DNA from: Qipengyuania xiapuensis
GTDB lineage: Bacteria > Pseudomonadota > Alphaproteobacteria > Sphingomonadales > Sphingomonadaceae
Direction of reading: 5' to 3'
Assembly: GCF_019711395.1 (NCBI RefSeq)
Contig: NZ_JAIGNL010000002.1
Location: 346,001-410,000 of the forward strand
DNA length: 64,000 nt
The translations under genes were made by a program, and so were the position numbers. Within the stretch, counting starts at the first letter, position 1, and every line of letters starts with the position of its first letter. Positions 8,761-18,378 of the stretch are shown here, one piece after another. The notes below the pieces were generated by a model that saw only the letters and a list, made by a program, of their open reading frames with translations, did no database searches and was not told the origin of the DNA.

Positions 8761-9354
8761 ATGTCACGCAAGCCCCTGTTCGATACCGTACGCCGCCTTC
8801 TCGGGCGAGGGTTCAGCCAGTCCGAAGTCGAGGTGCTCGACCGCGCCATCGATGCCGCGGGAGTTTCTGCGCAGGACCGTGTTCCATCCGTTCCATCCTG
8901 TGGGGTCAGCGAAGCAGGTCTCCAACTCATCAAGCGCTTCGAGGGCTGCGCGAGGCTGCGTCCCGACGGCATGGTCGAAGCCTATCCCGATCCCGGCACG
9001 GGCGGCGCGCCATGGACCATCGGCTGGGGCGCTACCGGAGCCGACGTCAATCCGGATACCGTGTGGACGCAGGAGCAGTGCGACGCGCGGCTCCTCCACG
9101 ATGTCGCGCGCCACGCTGCCGAAGTACGCGAGGCGATCGGGCACGCGCCCACCACTGCGGGCCAGTTCGCTGCGCTCGTCAGCTTCCACTTCAATACCGG
9201 AGCGATCGGCCGGGCCACGCTGACCCGCAAGCATGTCGCCGGAGACCATGAAGGCGCCGCCCGAGAATTCGCGAAGTGGAAGCATGCCGGCGGCCGGGTC
9301 CTGAAGGGGCTGGTTCGGCGCCGAAACGCGGAGGTGGCCCTGTACCGCTCCTGA
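8761..9354 (+). CDS. Phage-type lysozyme (GH24 muramidase)
   Basis: The protein has 197 residues. About 45 N-terminal residues of unknown role are followed by a GH24 domain. The domain begins VSEAGLQLIKRFEGC with catalytic Glu61 and continues to YPDPGTGGAPWTIGWG, with candidate catalytic Asp77 and Thr86. FHFNTGAIGRATLTRKH and the C-terminal GLVRRRNAEVALY complete the fold. A perfect AAGGAGGT ribosome site (8746-8753) precedes the ATG by seven bases. No holin, spanin or other phage gene is adjacent and no signal peptide is evident, so export is unclear. It could be a domesticated endolysin. Confidence 0.88.
   Translation: MSRKPLFDTVRRLLGRGFSQSEVEVLDRAIDAAGVSAQDRVPSVPSCGVSEAGLQLIKRFEGCARLRPDGMVEAYPDPGTGGAPWTIGWGATGADVNPDTVWTQEQCDARLLHDVARHAAEVREAIGHAPTTAGQFAALVSFHFNTGAIGRATLTRKHVAGDHEGAAREFAKWKHAGGRVLKGLVRRRNAEVALYRS
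8872..8887 (+). repeat. Dispersed 16-bp repeat, copy 1
   Basis: CAGGACCGTGTTCCAT is the exact reverse complement of 42515-42530. A second TTCCA unit follows at 8891. It is within the linker-coding part of the lysozyme gene (about residues 38-43). Confidence 0.6.
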
Positions 9355-9439
9355 GATGCGACGAAACGTGGCGGGCAATCCGGATCGTTCGGAACCTGAC
9401 CACGGTCCGCGCCGTTTCGAAGGGCAAAGGAGCTTGAAA

Positions 9440-10468
9440 ATGCGTATATTGATGGCTGGAGCGGCAGCGCTCGCCCTCGCAGCGAGCGGAGCTGTCGCGC
9501 AAGGTAATGGAAATGGCAAAGGCAACGGCGGCAACAAGGCCGCTGCCAGCCAGAGCCAGGGCACCGAGCGCGGGAATCGCGGCGGAAATGACCGGCAGGA
9601 ACGCCGGGCCGAACGCCGCGAGGAACGGCAGGACCGCCGGGCAGACCGGATGGAAGACCGCCGCGACCGCGCAGCCGATCGCAGTGAAGAACGCCGCGAC
9701 CGGCAGGCGGACCGCCGCGAGGATTATCGCGACAATCGCGCCGATCGCATCGAGGATTATCGCGACCGCCGCGCCGACCGGAACGAGAACCGGGGCGATG
9801 GGCGTATTCGCTACGGCGATCGTGACGACCCGCGGATCATCCGTGAAATCCGTGACTACGGCTGGCTGGCGCAGGATCGCTCGCGCGGCCTGATCGACGG
9901 TTGCCCGCCGGGTCTCGCCAAGAAGCGCAACGGCTGCAATCCTCCGGGGCAGGTCCGCGATCGCTACGAACGCACCCTTTTCGGGGACCGTTACCGGCCC
10001 TCGCTGTTCGGCCTCTCTAATTATCGCCGCGGCGACTATTACTACAACGACGGCTATCTCGTGCGTTACGGCGACAGCGGTATTTCGGGCTGGGTCCCGC
10101 TGCTGGCAGGCGCTCTTGGCATCGGCAACGTCTGGCCCAGCGGCTATCGCAGCTACGAAGTGCCCCGCTATTACGTCGACTACTACAACCTCGGCGGGCG
10201 TGATCGCTATCGCTATGCCGACAACGTCATCTACCGGGTCAATCCCGAAGACGCCGCGATCACCTCGATCGCCGCGCTGATTACCGGTGACGAGTTCACG
10301 GTCGGCCAGCCGATGCCTTCTGGCTACGACGTCTACAACGTGCCCTATGGCTATCGTGACCGGTATTACGACAGCCCCGAGTACATGTACCGCTATTCGG
10401 ACGGCTACGTTTACCAGATCGACCCCGAAACGCGCCTGGTCGCCGCTGCGATCGACCTGCTGATCTGA
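9440..10468 (+). CDS. Secreted protein with charged 11-residue repeats and a C-terminal duplication
   Basis: Translation from the ATG at 9440 (AAAGGAG upstream) gives 342 residues with a clear signal peptide ending in SGAVAQG. Residues 58-112 are five copies of an 11-residue unit of the type DRxEDxRDxxA, for example DRMEDRRDRAA and DRIEDYRDRRA, likely a long charged helix. Residues 151-170 hold a Cys pair in DGCPPGLAKKRNGCNPPG. Residues 232-281 and 292-342 are two copies of a Tyr-rich module, both starting PSGY and ending in a hydrophobic strand. The arrangement recalls RcnB-like periplasmic proteins of sphingomonads. No function is established. Confidence 0.8.
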   Translation: MRILMAGAAALALAASGAVAQGNGNGKGNGGNKAAASQSQGTERGNRGGNDRQERRAERREERQDRRADRMEDRRDRAADRSEERRDRQADRREDYRDNRADRIEDYRDRRADRNENRGDGRIRYGDRDDPRIIREIRDYGWLAQDRSRGLIDGCPPGLAKKRNGCNPPGQVRDRYERTLFGDRYRPSLFGLSNYRRGDYYYNDGYLVRYGDSGISGWVPLLAGALGIGNVWPSGYRSYEVPRYYVDYYNLGGRDRYRYADNVIYRVNPEDAAITSIAALITGDEFTVGQPMPSGYDVYNVPYGYRDRYYDSPEYMYRYSDGYVYQIDPETRLVAAAIDLLI

Positions 10469-10479
10469 TCCGGAGAGAA

Positions 10480-11055
10480 ATGATGACGAACACCTTCGCC
10501 AAACCCTTGGTGCTGGCCGGAGCAATCGCGAGCCTCGCACTCCTTCCGGCATGCAGCGAAACGCAGCCCGGCGAAGCGACCTCCGAAACGCAAGAGGAAA
10601 CCTCGCTTACCGTGGCCGCGGCACTCGGCGGCAAACCCGACCTCGCAAGCCTCAACGGCGCAGTTTCGAACGCACAGATCACCTCGATCTTCGAGGGTTC
10701 GGCCAGCTACACGCTGCTTGCGCCCGTCGACGACGCTTTTGCAGCGCTGGGTGAACAGGGACAGGCCCTGATGACCGAGGAACAGGGGCCGGTGCTCGCC
10801 GGTGTCCTTCGCGATCACATCCTGCCCGGCCACCTCACGCCCGAAAACATCGCGGACGCGATCGAAAACCAGGGCGGTGAAGTGAAGATGACCAGCTTCG
10901 GTGGCGGGGAAGTCACGTTCTCGATGGACGGCGACACGATCGTTGCGACCAACAGCGCGGGTGAAGAAGCGCGCTTCACCGGCAGCGCAACGGCTGCGAC
11001 CAATGGCGTGATCATCCCGATCGACACCGTCCTGCTGCCCGGAGAGGCGAGCTAG
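10480..11055 (+). CDS. Fasciclin-domain lipoprotein
   Basis: The protein has 191 residues. A signal sequence ends in a lipobox with Cys25 (LLPAC), and a Thr/Glu-rich linker follows. One fasciclin (FAS1) domain fills the rest. It carries the H1-like YTLLAPVDDAFAALG, the H2-like LRDHILPGHL and the closing NGVIIPIDTVLLP. FAS1 proteins act in adhesion or carbohydrate binding at the cell surface. The gene starts 11 bp after the repeat protein and probably shares its transcript. Only 6 bp separate its end from the converging tamB. Confidence 0.9.
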   Translation: MMTNTFAKPLVLAGAIASLALLPACSETQPGEATSETQEETSLTVAAALGGKPDLASLNGAVSNAQITSIFEGSASYTLLAPVDDAFAALGEQGQALMTEEQGPVLAGVLRDHILPGHLTPENIADAIENQGGEVKMTSFGGGEVTFSMDGDTIVATNSAGEEARFTGSATAATNGVIIPIDTVLLPGEAS

Positions 11056-11061
11056 GACGAC

Positions 11062-14000
11062 CTAGTAGTCGCGGCTGATTTCCGCGACCACGCTTTCGCG
11101 ACCGACCGTCGAAACGCTTGCCAGCAGCGAAAGCCAGCTGGTGATGCGGAATTCGAGCTCGGTCGCGCTGTAGCCCCGCCCGTCGGTGATGAGCTCGACA
11201 TAGAAGCGGCGCCCGAAGTTCTTGCCCAACGCAACGCCGGTCTGGCGGTCGAGTGCGGGATCGGCAGAGACGATCCGCAGCCGATCGAGGCCAATGGCAC
11301 TGCGCAGCTGGTTGATCGGGTCCATCCCGCCGCCGCCGCGCAGGCTCGCCACTGCCGCGCCAAGCTGCAGGGCATCGGTCGCGGATAGCGTGGTGATCGA
11401 GCCACCGAAGAGTAGCCGCGCGAGGATCTCTTCCTCGGGCAGTGCCGGATCGGAGGAGAAGGCTACCTCGGGCTGCTGCGCGCTGCCGGTCACGGTGACG
11501 ATCACGTCGGTCCCATCGCGCTCGGTTTCTGCACGGATGTCAAGGCGCGGGTCGATCGGGAGGTTCTCGTCGAAGGCAATCTCTCCGCGCGTCAACTCGA
11601 AGCGCGTGCCCGCGAAGGTGTAGTCGCCGCGGACGACCTCGGCGCTGCCGCCGATACGCGGATCGTCCGTGGTCCCGCGAAGGATGATGTCGGCGCCCCA
11701 TTCACTGTCGAGGCCCATGCCGTCGACATCGATCCTGCTGCGCCCCCTTGCATCGATCAGGTAGCGCCAGGGCCTTCCCGGCGCGACGCGCGGCGCGCGG
11801 TCGGCCGGAGCGTTGATCTCCTGCGTCGCGATTACCGGCAGGCGCATGTCCTCGGCGGCAGTCCCGAGCTCCCAGCTCGCGCGGTTGATGCGCACGCGGC
11901 CAGCAATGGTCCCGCCAAGACCGTTCGAGACGATCCTGAGCGGCCCGGTGATGGTCGCGCTGATTCCTGCGGCCTCGAGCAGGCGCGCATTGGTGGCCGC
12001 AACGCGCAGATCCAGCGTGGGACCGCGAATCTCGAGCAACCGCCCCTGGACGCGTTCGCCGAGGCCTTCGAGGTCGACGATGCCGCTACCCGTCACCGTG
12101 CCTCCGTTCGCGGTAGAGCCGGCGAAACGGGTCAGCTGGAGGCGCGAGCCTGCAAACCGCCCGCGCACGCTCACGTCGCGAATATCGGTGCCCGAAAGCG
12201 AACTTCTCACGCGCAGGTCGTCACTCGAGACGGTTCCGCGCACCCGCGGCGTGGCTAGCGAGCCGCTGGCATTGGCGGCAATCGCCACCTGTCCGGTGAG
12301 ATCGAAGGCCTCTACGGCTGCGAGGCGCCAGAGGCTTTCGGCAGCGCCCTGATAACGCAATTGCCCATCGAGACGCCCGGCGCGCAGGCGCTGCGTGAGG
12401 TCTCCGCTCGCCGGCAGGTCGGTGATCAGCGCCTGGACGCGGCCACGCCTGATGTCCTCGTTCGCGAGCACAGCGCGCGCTTCGAGGCGCTGCGGCTCGA
12501 GATTTACCAGCAGGGAGAGATCGACCGGCTTGGACGAAAGGACGAGACCCGAGCGCGTCAGGTCATCCACTTTCACGCGCGCGGTCCCCCGCGGCAATCC
12601 GCCCCGCGGACTGCTGAAATCCACCACGCCCGAAATCGTCCCGCCGAGGCCGATATCGTTGACCGCGATATCCGCGAGCGACAGCGGCATGCTGGCAAGC
12701 TTCAGTTCCAGAGCCGTTTCGTCGGGCGCGAAAATGCCCGAGGCGATGGCGGTTCCGTCACCGTAGTTGAGCTGTGTCGGTGCTAGACGCCAGCCGCCTT
12801 CTTCCCGCGCAGCAAGGACCGCGCGGCGAGGCATGGAGATTTCGCGTCCGGCAAATTGTCCCTGCGCCGCCACGGCAATACGCTGCGGCTGGAAACGGGC
12901 GTTGAGATCGAGCGCGAAGCGGTTGCCGCGCCGACCGGCAATACTGGCATCGACGCTGCCCCTGCCATCCTCGACCTCGCCGCGCGCAGCAAGACGACCG
13001 ATGAACAGCGTGCCGTACTGCAGGCCCTGTGCCGTCGCGGTGCCTGAGAAGCTCGTCGTACCGCCGCCGATCACGCCCTGCGCTTCGACCTCTCCTCGAC
13101 CGATCAGGAGCGGCGTGTCGCCCCCGAAACTGGCGTTGCGCGCGGCAAGGTCGATGTCGAGACCCTGCGCCCCGTCGCGCGGCGCCAGTCCGATGGTGCC
13201 GCTCAGGCCGCCTCCGGTCAGGCTGAGGTCGCCCCTGGCACCCCCGTCAACCAGCGTGAGGGCACCGGCCACTTCGGTATCGGAAACGGTGAGCCGCTCG
13301 ACATCGATCCGTGTCGGGCCGTCTTCCGGAGAGAAGAGCGCAAGTGCCCCTTCGAAGGGGCCGAGCGTGGAATCGCCCTCGGCATCGATCGCGAAGCCCT
13401 CTTCGCTCGGCGCGATCGCGACGCTCACATTTTCGAGACCCGTGAACGGGCGCGCAAAGACCATCTGTGCGGTCGGCGCGCCGTCCTCGATGCTGCCTTC
13501 GACCGTGAAATCGCCGTATTGCGTGTGCGTGCCCGTGCCAGCGAGCTGCGTCGTGCTTCCCTCGATCGCTCCGTTAAGAGCGACTTCGAGCTTGTCTGCG
13601 GTGATGCGCAATGCGTCGAAGTCGATCGCGGCACCGCTGCGCGTGGCAATCCCGCCGCGCACGCGGATGGCTGGCCCGGCAAGGTTTTCCAACGTTGAGT
13701 TGGTCACCGGCGCGATTCGTCCGTCGACCTGTGCCGCGACCTGCCAGCCGTTCGGCAATAGATCGAATTCAACCAGCGCCGTTCCGCCAGCCTGTCCGAC
13801 ATTCTCGAGCGGCACACCGTTTGCACGAACCGGACCGCGGATCTGGTAGCGCCCTGCATCGAGATCCCCGCGCAGCGCCAAATTTGCAGCGAGACCGCGG
13901 AAGGACAGGCGGATGTCCTCGCCGGAAAGACGGCTTCCCGAAAGCGTCAGTCGGCCACGGCCGTCACCATTGACCAGCCGCGCATCGACCAGCGCATTGC

Positions 14001-15255
14001 CGGTGTTGATCCGCTCGACCGAAAGCGCCAGCGGAAGACGCCACTGCGCGCCGTCATAGGAAAGCGTGCCGCGCTGGCGCAGGCGAGACACTTCCGCACT
14101 GCCGAGCTCGAGGTTTCCGACACGCAGGTCGTGGACGATGGCAAGATCGTCGAACGCGCCGTCGACAGTGGCCTGGAAACTGGTATTCTCGAGCCTGATA
14201 TCGGCGCCGAAGACCTCCGGGTCGCGAAGGCGGCCGGTCAGATCGAGATTGTCCACACGGTTCTGCGCAAGGTCCACGAGCCCCTCACCATCGAGCCTCA
14301 AACCGCGTCCAATCACCGTGATCGTACCGTCGAACGCGCGGTTGTCGATCGCCATGCGCGAAGAAAGGGCGACGTCATTGCCTGCCGCGCGCGCCAGAGT
14401 GCCGGAAAGGAAATCGCTCGGGTCGAGCTTGCCGAGGAGTCCGAATTGGCCAGCCCGGTTGGTGATCCTTAGCGCAGCGATCCGATCGTCTTCGGCGCGC
14501 ACGAGCAGGCCGCCCTTCCAATCGGTCCACGTGCCATCGCCTTCGAGATTCGCTTCGTAGGGACGATCGAGGCCCAGCATTCCGGCCAGTGCGCCGTCGG
14601 CCGCCGCACGCAGGTCCGCGGAAAGGTCGAAGTGATCGCCGTCGGGTTCCGCATCCAGTTTGAGGGCGAGACGGTCTTCATCGCCAAGGCTCGCGTCGGC
14701 ATCGACGAGCAGGCGTCGGTCCTCGATCTGGACTTCCGCGAGCAGGTCGGCCTGCTGCGCCTCATCGCCCGCGATGCCCGGTGCCAGCGTGAGGGCATCG
14801 ATCTCCAGCCGGTCTATCGAAATATCGAAACCCGGAAGGATCGGGCCTTCATCTTCGCTCGGGAGGAATTCGGGAATGCGCGAAAGCGTGGCACGGCGCG
14901 CGGCAAAGCTATCGATCTCGAGCCGGTTGGACAGCCATGCGCGCGGGTTCCAATCGACCTCGGCGCGCGGGATCGTGAGGAAGACACCCTCCGGGTCCGA
15001 CAAGGCGACATCATGGAGGACGGCCTCACCGTAGATATTGCCCTCGATCCGGCCGATCCGGATGTTGAGCCCGTTGGGGAATGTCTCTCGCGCGATGCGG
15101 TCGGCGAGATAGCGCTCTCCGATCGGCGTGTTGAGCAAGGCCGCAGCTGCGACGATAAGCAGCAGCAGCCCGCCCAGTATTCCGAGCGCCCACTTGCCGA
15201 TCCGGCGCCCCCGTCCCCGGCGCGGAGCTTCCGTCACTTCGGCCTCTTCCGCCAT
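11062..15255 (-). CDS. tamB: Translocation and assembly module subunit TamB
   Basis: The protein has 1397 residues. It has one N-terminal transmembrane helix (WALGILGGLLLLIVAAAAL, about residues 23-41) and then a very long repetitive beta-rich region of the AsmA/TamB taco type. It ends with the conserved DUF490 domain, which includes RGDYTFAGTRFELTRGEI, AFSSDPALPEEEILARLLFG and a terminal aromatic residue. TamB spans the periplasm from the inner membrane to TamA and helps move phospholipid or outer-membrane proteins. Its ATG overlaps the tamA stop by one base (TGATG), as in the usual tamA-tamB operon. Confidence 0.94.
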   Translation of the reverse strand: MAEEAEVTEAPRRGRGRRIGKWALGILGGLLLLIVAAAALLNTPIGERYLADRIARETFPNGLNIRIGRIEGNIYGEAVLHDVALSDPEGVFLTIPRAEVDWNPRAWLSNRLEIDSFAARRATLSRIPEFLPSEDEGPILPGFDISIDRLEIDALTLAPGIAGDEAQQADLLAEVQIEDRRLLVDADASLGDEDRLALKLDAEPDGDHFDLSADLRAAADGALAGMLGLDRPYEANLEGDGTWTDWKGGLLVRAEDDRIAALRITNRAGQFGLLGKLDPSDFLSGTLARAAGNDVALSSRMAIDNRAFDGTITVIGRGLRLDGEGLVDLAQNRVDNLDLTGRLRDPEVFGADIRLENTSFQATVDGAFDDLAIVHDLRVGNLELGSAEVSRLRQRGTLSYDGAQWRLPLALSVERINTGNALVDARLVNGDGRGRLTLSGSRLSGEDIRLSFRGLAANLALRGDLDAGRYQIRGPVRANGVPLENVGQAGGTALVEFDLLPNGWQVAAQVDGRIAPVTNSTLENLAGPAIRVRGGIATRSGAAIDFDALRITADKLEVALNGAIEGSTTQLAGTGTHTQYGDFTVEGSIEDGAPTAQMVFARPFTGLENVSVAIAPSEEGFAIDAEGDSTLGPFEGALALFSPEDGPTRIDVERLTVSDTEVAGALTLVDGGARGDLSLTGGGLSGTIGLAPRDGAQGLDIDLAARNASFGGDTPLLIGRGEVEAQGVIGGGTTSFSGTATAQGLQYGTLFIGRLAARGEVEDGRGSVDASIAGRRGNRFALDLNARFQPQRIAVAAQGQFAGREISMPRRAVLAAREEGGWRLAPTQLNYGDGTAIASGIFAPDETALELKLASMPLSLADIAVNDIGLGGTISGVVDFSSPRGGLPRGTARVKVDDLTRSGLVLSSKPVDLSLLVNLEPQRLEARAVLANEDIRRGRVQALITDLPASGDLTQRLRAGRLDGQLRYQGAAESLWRLAAVEAFDLTGQVAIAANASGSLATPRVRGTVSSDDLRVRSSLSGTDIRDVSVRGRFAGSRLQLTRFAGSTANGGTVTGSGIVDLEGLGERVQGRLLEIRGPTLDLRVAATNARLLEAAGISATITGPLRIVSNGLGGTIAGRVRINRASWELGTAAEDMRLPVIATQEINAPADRAPRVAPGRPWRYLIDARGRSRIDVDGMGLDSEWGADIILRGTTDDPRIGGSAEVVRGDYTFAGTRFELTRGEIAFDENLPIDPRLDIRAETERDGTDVIVTVTGSAQQPEVAFSSDPALPEEEILARLLFGGSITTLSATDALQLGAAVASLRGGGGMDPINQLRSAIGLDRLRIVSADPALDRQTGVALGKNFGRRFYVELITDGRGYSATELEFRITSWLSLLASVSTVGRESVVAEISRDY

Positions 15256-17408
15256 CAGAACGCCTGCCCCAGCGATACGTATACGCCAACAGGGGCGTCG
15301 TCGGGGTCCGGGTTGAGCGGCACGCCGACATCCACGCGGATGGGCCCGAACCCGGTGTCGTAGCGCAGGCCTACGCCCGCGCCGTATTTGACGAAGCGGA
15401 AGTCTGGGGTCTCTTCAATTGAGACGGCTCCCAGGTCGAAGAAGGGAACGACGGATACGGCCCCATCGAAAAAACCTGTCTCGATGCGCGCCTCAACCGA
15501 GGCTTCAACGAGACTGCGCCCGCCGGTCGGTTCGCCGAAATCGTTCTTGGGGCCGATTGCCTGATACCCATAGCCGCGGACCGAAGCACCGCCTCCGGCA
15601 TACAGGCGCCGAGAAGGAGCAATGGCGAATAGTGGGGCGCCGATGATACTCGAGTAGCGTACGCGACCTGCTGCAATCACGCCCGACGAAACCGACTGGT
15701 AGTATGAAGCGTCGACTTGGTTCGGCAGATAATAGAACTGGTCCCCCGCCGTGCGTGCGGTGGAAGGGGCAAGAAAGCCCGTGACCCTGAAGCCCTGAGT
15801 AGGATCGAGAAGTGAATCCGTCGTGTCGATGGTCGCGCGTCCGAAGACCGCTCCGACCAAGTAGGTCTGTCGCGGCCTCGGAACGCCTCCGATGACCCTG
15901 TTGCGTTCGTCGGAGGCGAGCACGAGTGCGCCGACCGACCAACTGAGCGGTTTCTGGAACAGCAGTGTCGAGAGCCGCTCGTATGACCCCGTCACTGCGA
16001 CAGTGTTTGCATCGTATGCCACCGTATCCTGCGCGGAAGCATAGGCGTCGATCGTAAGCACCTGGTCACGACCGCCGAAGTTGTTTCGTCTGAATGTGAC
16101 GCCGGCCAGCTGCTCGCGCGTCCCGATGATGCCGCGCACCCTCAGCAGGCCTTCGGGCGGGAACAGGTTGCGATGCTCCCAGCTCGCCTGGACGCGGATA
16201 CCTTCCTCGGAGCCGTAGCCGATTGCGCCCGAGATCGTGCGCAGCTTCGCGCGTTCGAGCTCGACATCCATGTCGACCACGCCCGGCTGGTTGCCCTGTG
16301 GCGGTGTGACTTCGCGCGGAGTGACGCTGACCGAGGAAACGAGGCCTGTCGCGGTCACTGCGCGGCGCAAGTCCATGGAGAGGCTGCGCTGGTAGGTTTC
16401 GCCGGGCTCGAAGCGCGCAATCGTGCCGAGGTGTTTGCCCGAAAGGAACTTGGGGTCGCTGCTGACGACTTCCCCGAAAACATACTTGCCGCCCGGTTCG
16501 ACCTCGAGCGTGAGATCGCCTTCCTCGCGTTCATGGTCGATCAGCAGGCTTGGTTCATTGATCTCGGCAAAGGCGTAGCCGGTCTCGCCCAGCCTGCGAT
16601 CGAGCGCGAACTGTTCCTGCACGATCGTGTCGCTCTGCAGGAAGTCGCCGGATGTTATTCCGAAGGAAGCGCGCAGATCCTCGTAATCGGGCGCCTGATC
16701 GAGATTGCCTAGGTCGATCGCGCCGAAGCGATAGCGATTGCCGGGAATGACATCGAAACGCACCGTAGGCGTCTCGCTGGCGGCTTCGTCGCCGGGCTGC
16801 AGCGCGCCGATCGAGCGAATAACCTGCCCGTCATAATAGCCGTAGACGCGCAGCAAATTGCCAAGCAGTTGCTCGTCTTCGCGGGCGCGCGCTACGAGCT
16901 GGGCGATGCTCGCGTCCTCGTCCTGCAGGTTTTCGATCGTCGAGAGCGCTTCGTAACGCAGCAGGAAATCGCCGCGTTCGGAGAACGGCGGTTCGGTCTG
17001 CGGGAAACCGAGCACGAGATTGCCGTTGAGACGGACCGTCTCTGCTTCCTCGAGGTCCAGCTGTGCGCGGCCGAGGTCGAGATCGGCAAATTCGATCTCT
17101 TCTTCCGCTTCGAGCGGCTCGACATCATCGATCTCGATATCGCTCGGCCATGGCATGTCGATGCCTTCCGGGAGCTCGATCGGCGTGTCCGGATCGGGCG
17201 CGTCGTTATTGTCCGAAGCCTCTTCGCCCTCGGTACCCTGCCCTGCCCAGTCTTCGGGATTCTCGACTGCACTATCGGGAATGAGGTCTTCGAGTGCAGG
17301 AGGTGCTTCGCTGTCCTGTGCAGCAAGCGGCGCGCTGGCCACAGCCAGGGCTGCACCGCAGAGCAACAAGGATTGGCGGAGTTGGCTAGTCGGCGAGCTT
17401 GTATTCAA
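15255..17408 (-). CDS. tamA: Outer-membrane assembly factor TamA (BamA/Omp85 family)
   Basis: Starting at TTG 17408 the protein has 717 residues. It has a signal peptide ([21 protein letters not shown]), an acidic stretch, POTRA domains (about residues 130-390) and a D15 surface-antigen barrel ending in [16 protein letters not shown]. There is no in-frame ATG. A GTG at 17441 with a better AAGG site is the main alternative, so the start is uncertain. Both starts overlap the 3' end of bpt. TamA is the barrel partner of TamB, encoded immediately downstream. Confidence 0.9.
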   Translation of the reverse strand: MNTSSPTSQLRQSLLLCGAALAVASAPLAAQDSEAPPALEDLIPDSAVENPEDWAGQGTEGEEASDNNDAPDPDTPIELPEGIDMPWPSDIEIDDVEPLEAEEEIEFADLDLGRAQLDLEEAETVRLNGNLVLGFPQTEPPFSERGDFLLRYEALSTIENLQDEDASIAQLVARAREDEQLLGNLLRVYGYYDGQVIRSIGALQPGDEAASETPTVRFDVIPGNRYRFGAIDLGNLDQAPDYEDLRASFGITSGDFLQSDTIVQEQFALDRRLGETGYAFAEINEPSLLIDHEREEGDLTLEVEPGGKYVFGEVVSSDPKFLSGKHLGTIARFEPGETYQRSLSMDLRRAVTATGLVSSVSVTPREVTPPQGNQPGVVDMDVELERAKLRTISGAIGYGSEEGIRVQASWEHRNLFPPEGLLRVRGIIGTREQLAGVTFRRNNFGGRDQVLTIDAYASAQDTVAYDANTVAVTGSYERLSTLLFQKPLSWSVGALVLASDERNRVIGGVPRPRQTYLVGAVFGRATIDTTDSLLDPTQGFRVTGFLAPSTARTAGDQFYYLPNQVDASYYQSVSSGVIAAGRVRYSSIIGAPLFAIAPSRRLYAGGGASVRGYGYQAIGPKNDFGEPTGGRSLVEASVEARIETGFFDGAVSVVPFFDLGAVSIEETPDFRFVKYGAGVGLRYDTGFGPIRVDVGVPLNPDPDDAPVGVYVSLGQAF

Positions 17409-18228
17409 GCTGGTTGCCGTCCTTGGCCGGCAGGGAATCACCGACGCGCCCTTTCCTTGCCGCGGTTGCGGTTGCGATGTGGCGCTTCTGTTCGGCTTCG
17501 GGCATGCGCTCCCATCCGCTGCGGCTGAGCCGTTCGAGCGGGCGATAGCGGACCTTGTACTGCATCCGCTCGGAGCCTTCGACCCAGTAGCCGAGATAGA
17601 CGTAGGGCAGCCCGCTGTCCGCTGCACGGCGGATGTGGTCGAGGATGATGAAATTCCCAAGCCCGGCGCGATCCTCAATTTCGGGGTCGTAGAAGCTGTA
17701 GATCATCGACAGCCCGTCACCCTGAACGTCCGTGAGGCAGGCCCCGACCAGACGGCCCGGTTCGGATCCTACTCCCGGTTCCCGATATTCAACCAAAAAG
17801 CTCGATACCGGAGTGTGTTCCACCATATCGGCGAAATCGCTTTCGTCCATCTCCGCCATGCCGCCACCGGGGTGACGTGCGGCAAGATAGCGACGAAGCA
17901 ACTCGTATTGCTCATCCGTGGCCCACGGACGGCATTCCGACACGACGAGATCGCTGTTCGCCTTGATCGTGCGCTTCTGGCTCGACGAAGGCTTGAATTC
18001 GCCCGCCACGACGCGAACCGATACGCAGGCCTGGCAGTCGAGGCAGGAGGGGCGGTAGGCGACGGTCTGGCTGCGACGGAAACCGATCCGGCCCAGCGCT
18101 TCGTTCAGCTCATCCGCATTTTCGCCGCGCAGTTCGGTGAAGACCTTCCGCTCGCTGCGGCCCGGCAGGTACGGACACGGCGCAGGGCTGGTCACGAAAA
18201 ACCGGGGGAAGCGAATGGGTGCCGTCAC
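17386..18228 (-). CDS. bpt: Aspartate/glutamate leucyltransferase (arginyl/leucyl-tRNA-protein transferase family)
   Basis: This 280-residue protein transfers an amino acid from aminoacyl-tRNA to N-terminal acidic residues, marking proteins for the N-degron pathway and ClpS/ClpAP. The N-terminal ATE domain has Cys18 in PCPYLPG and SCLDCQAC (Cys62, Cys65, Cys68). The C-terminal GNAT-like half has [21 protein letters not shown] and [17 protein letters not shown]. The length fits bacterial Bpt. The gene overlaps tamA at its 3' end, so read-through into the tam genes is likely. Confidence 0.92.
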   Translation of the reverse strand: MTAPIRFPRFFVTSPAPCPYLPGRSERKVFTELRGENADELNEALGRIGFRRSQTVAYRPSCLDCQACVSVRVVAGEFKPSSSQKRTIKANSDLVVSECRPWATDEQYELLRRYLAARHPGGGMAEMDESDFADMVEHTPVSSFLVEYREPGVGSEPGRLVGACLTDVQGDGLSMIYSFYDPEIEDRAGLGNFIILDHIRRAADSGLPYVYLGYWVEGSERMQYKVRYRPLERLSRSGWERMPEAEQKRHIATATAARKGRVGDSLPAKDGNQLEYKLAD

Positions 18229-18320
18229 GGCTGGCAGGTCCTCTCTGAGCGACGTTCTCTAATTCGTTAACAACTCCTTTATGCATAACCCAGGTCCGGG
18301 TTTAAAGACAATTAACCACG

Positions 18321-18353
18321 AAAAAGCGGGCGACCCGACGAGTCGCCCGCTTT
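18321..18353 (-). terminator. Intrinsic terminator of the threonine ammonia-lyase gene
   Basis: Read on the minus strand, AAAGCGGGCGAC pairs with GTCGCCCGCTTT around a short loop and is followed by TTTTTCG. It lies 26 bp beyond the stop codon at 18379. Confidence 0.88.
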
Positions 18354-18378
18354 CCGGGAGTTTCGCGCTTAAGTTTCC

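Noticed and set aside
8761..9354. Prophage region around the lysozyme
   Set aside because: No integrase, capsid, tail or holin gene is adjacent, and neighbouring genes are ordinary chromosomal genes.
9611..9775. Regular 33-bp repeats that might be a CRISPR array
   Set aside because: The repeats are in frame, vary between copies and encode an 11-residue charged unit; there are no constant repeats with unique spacers.
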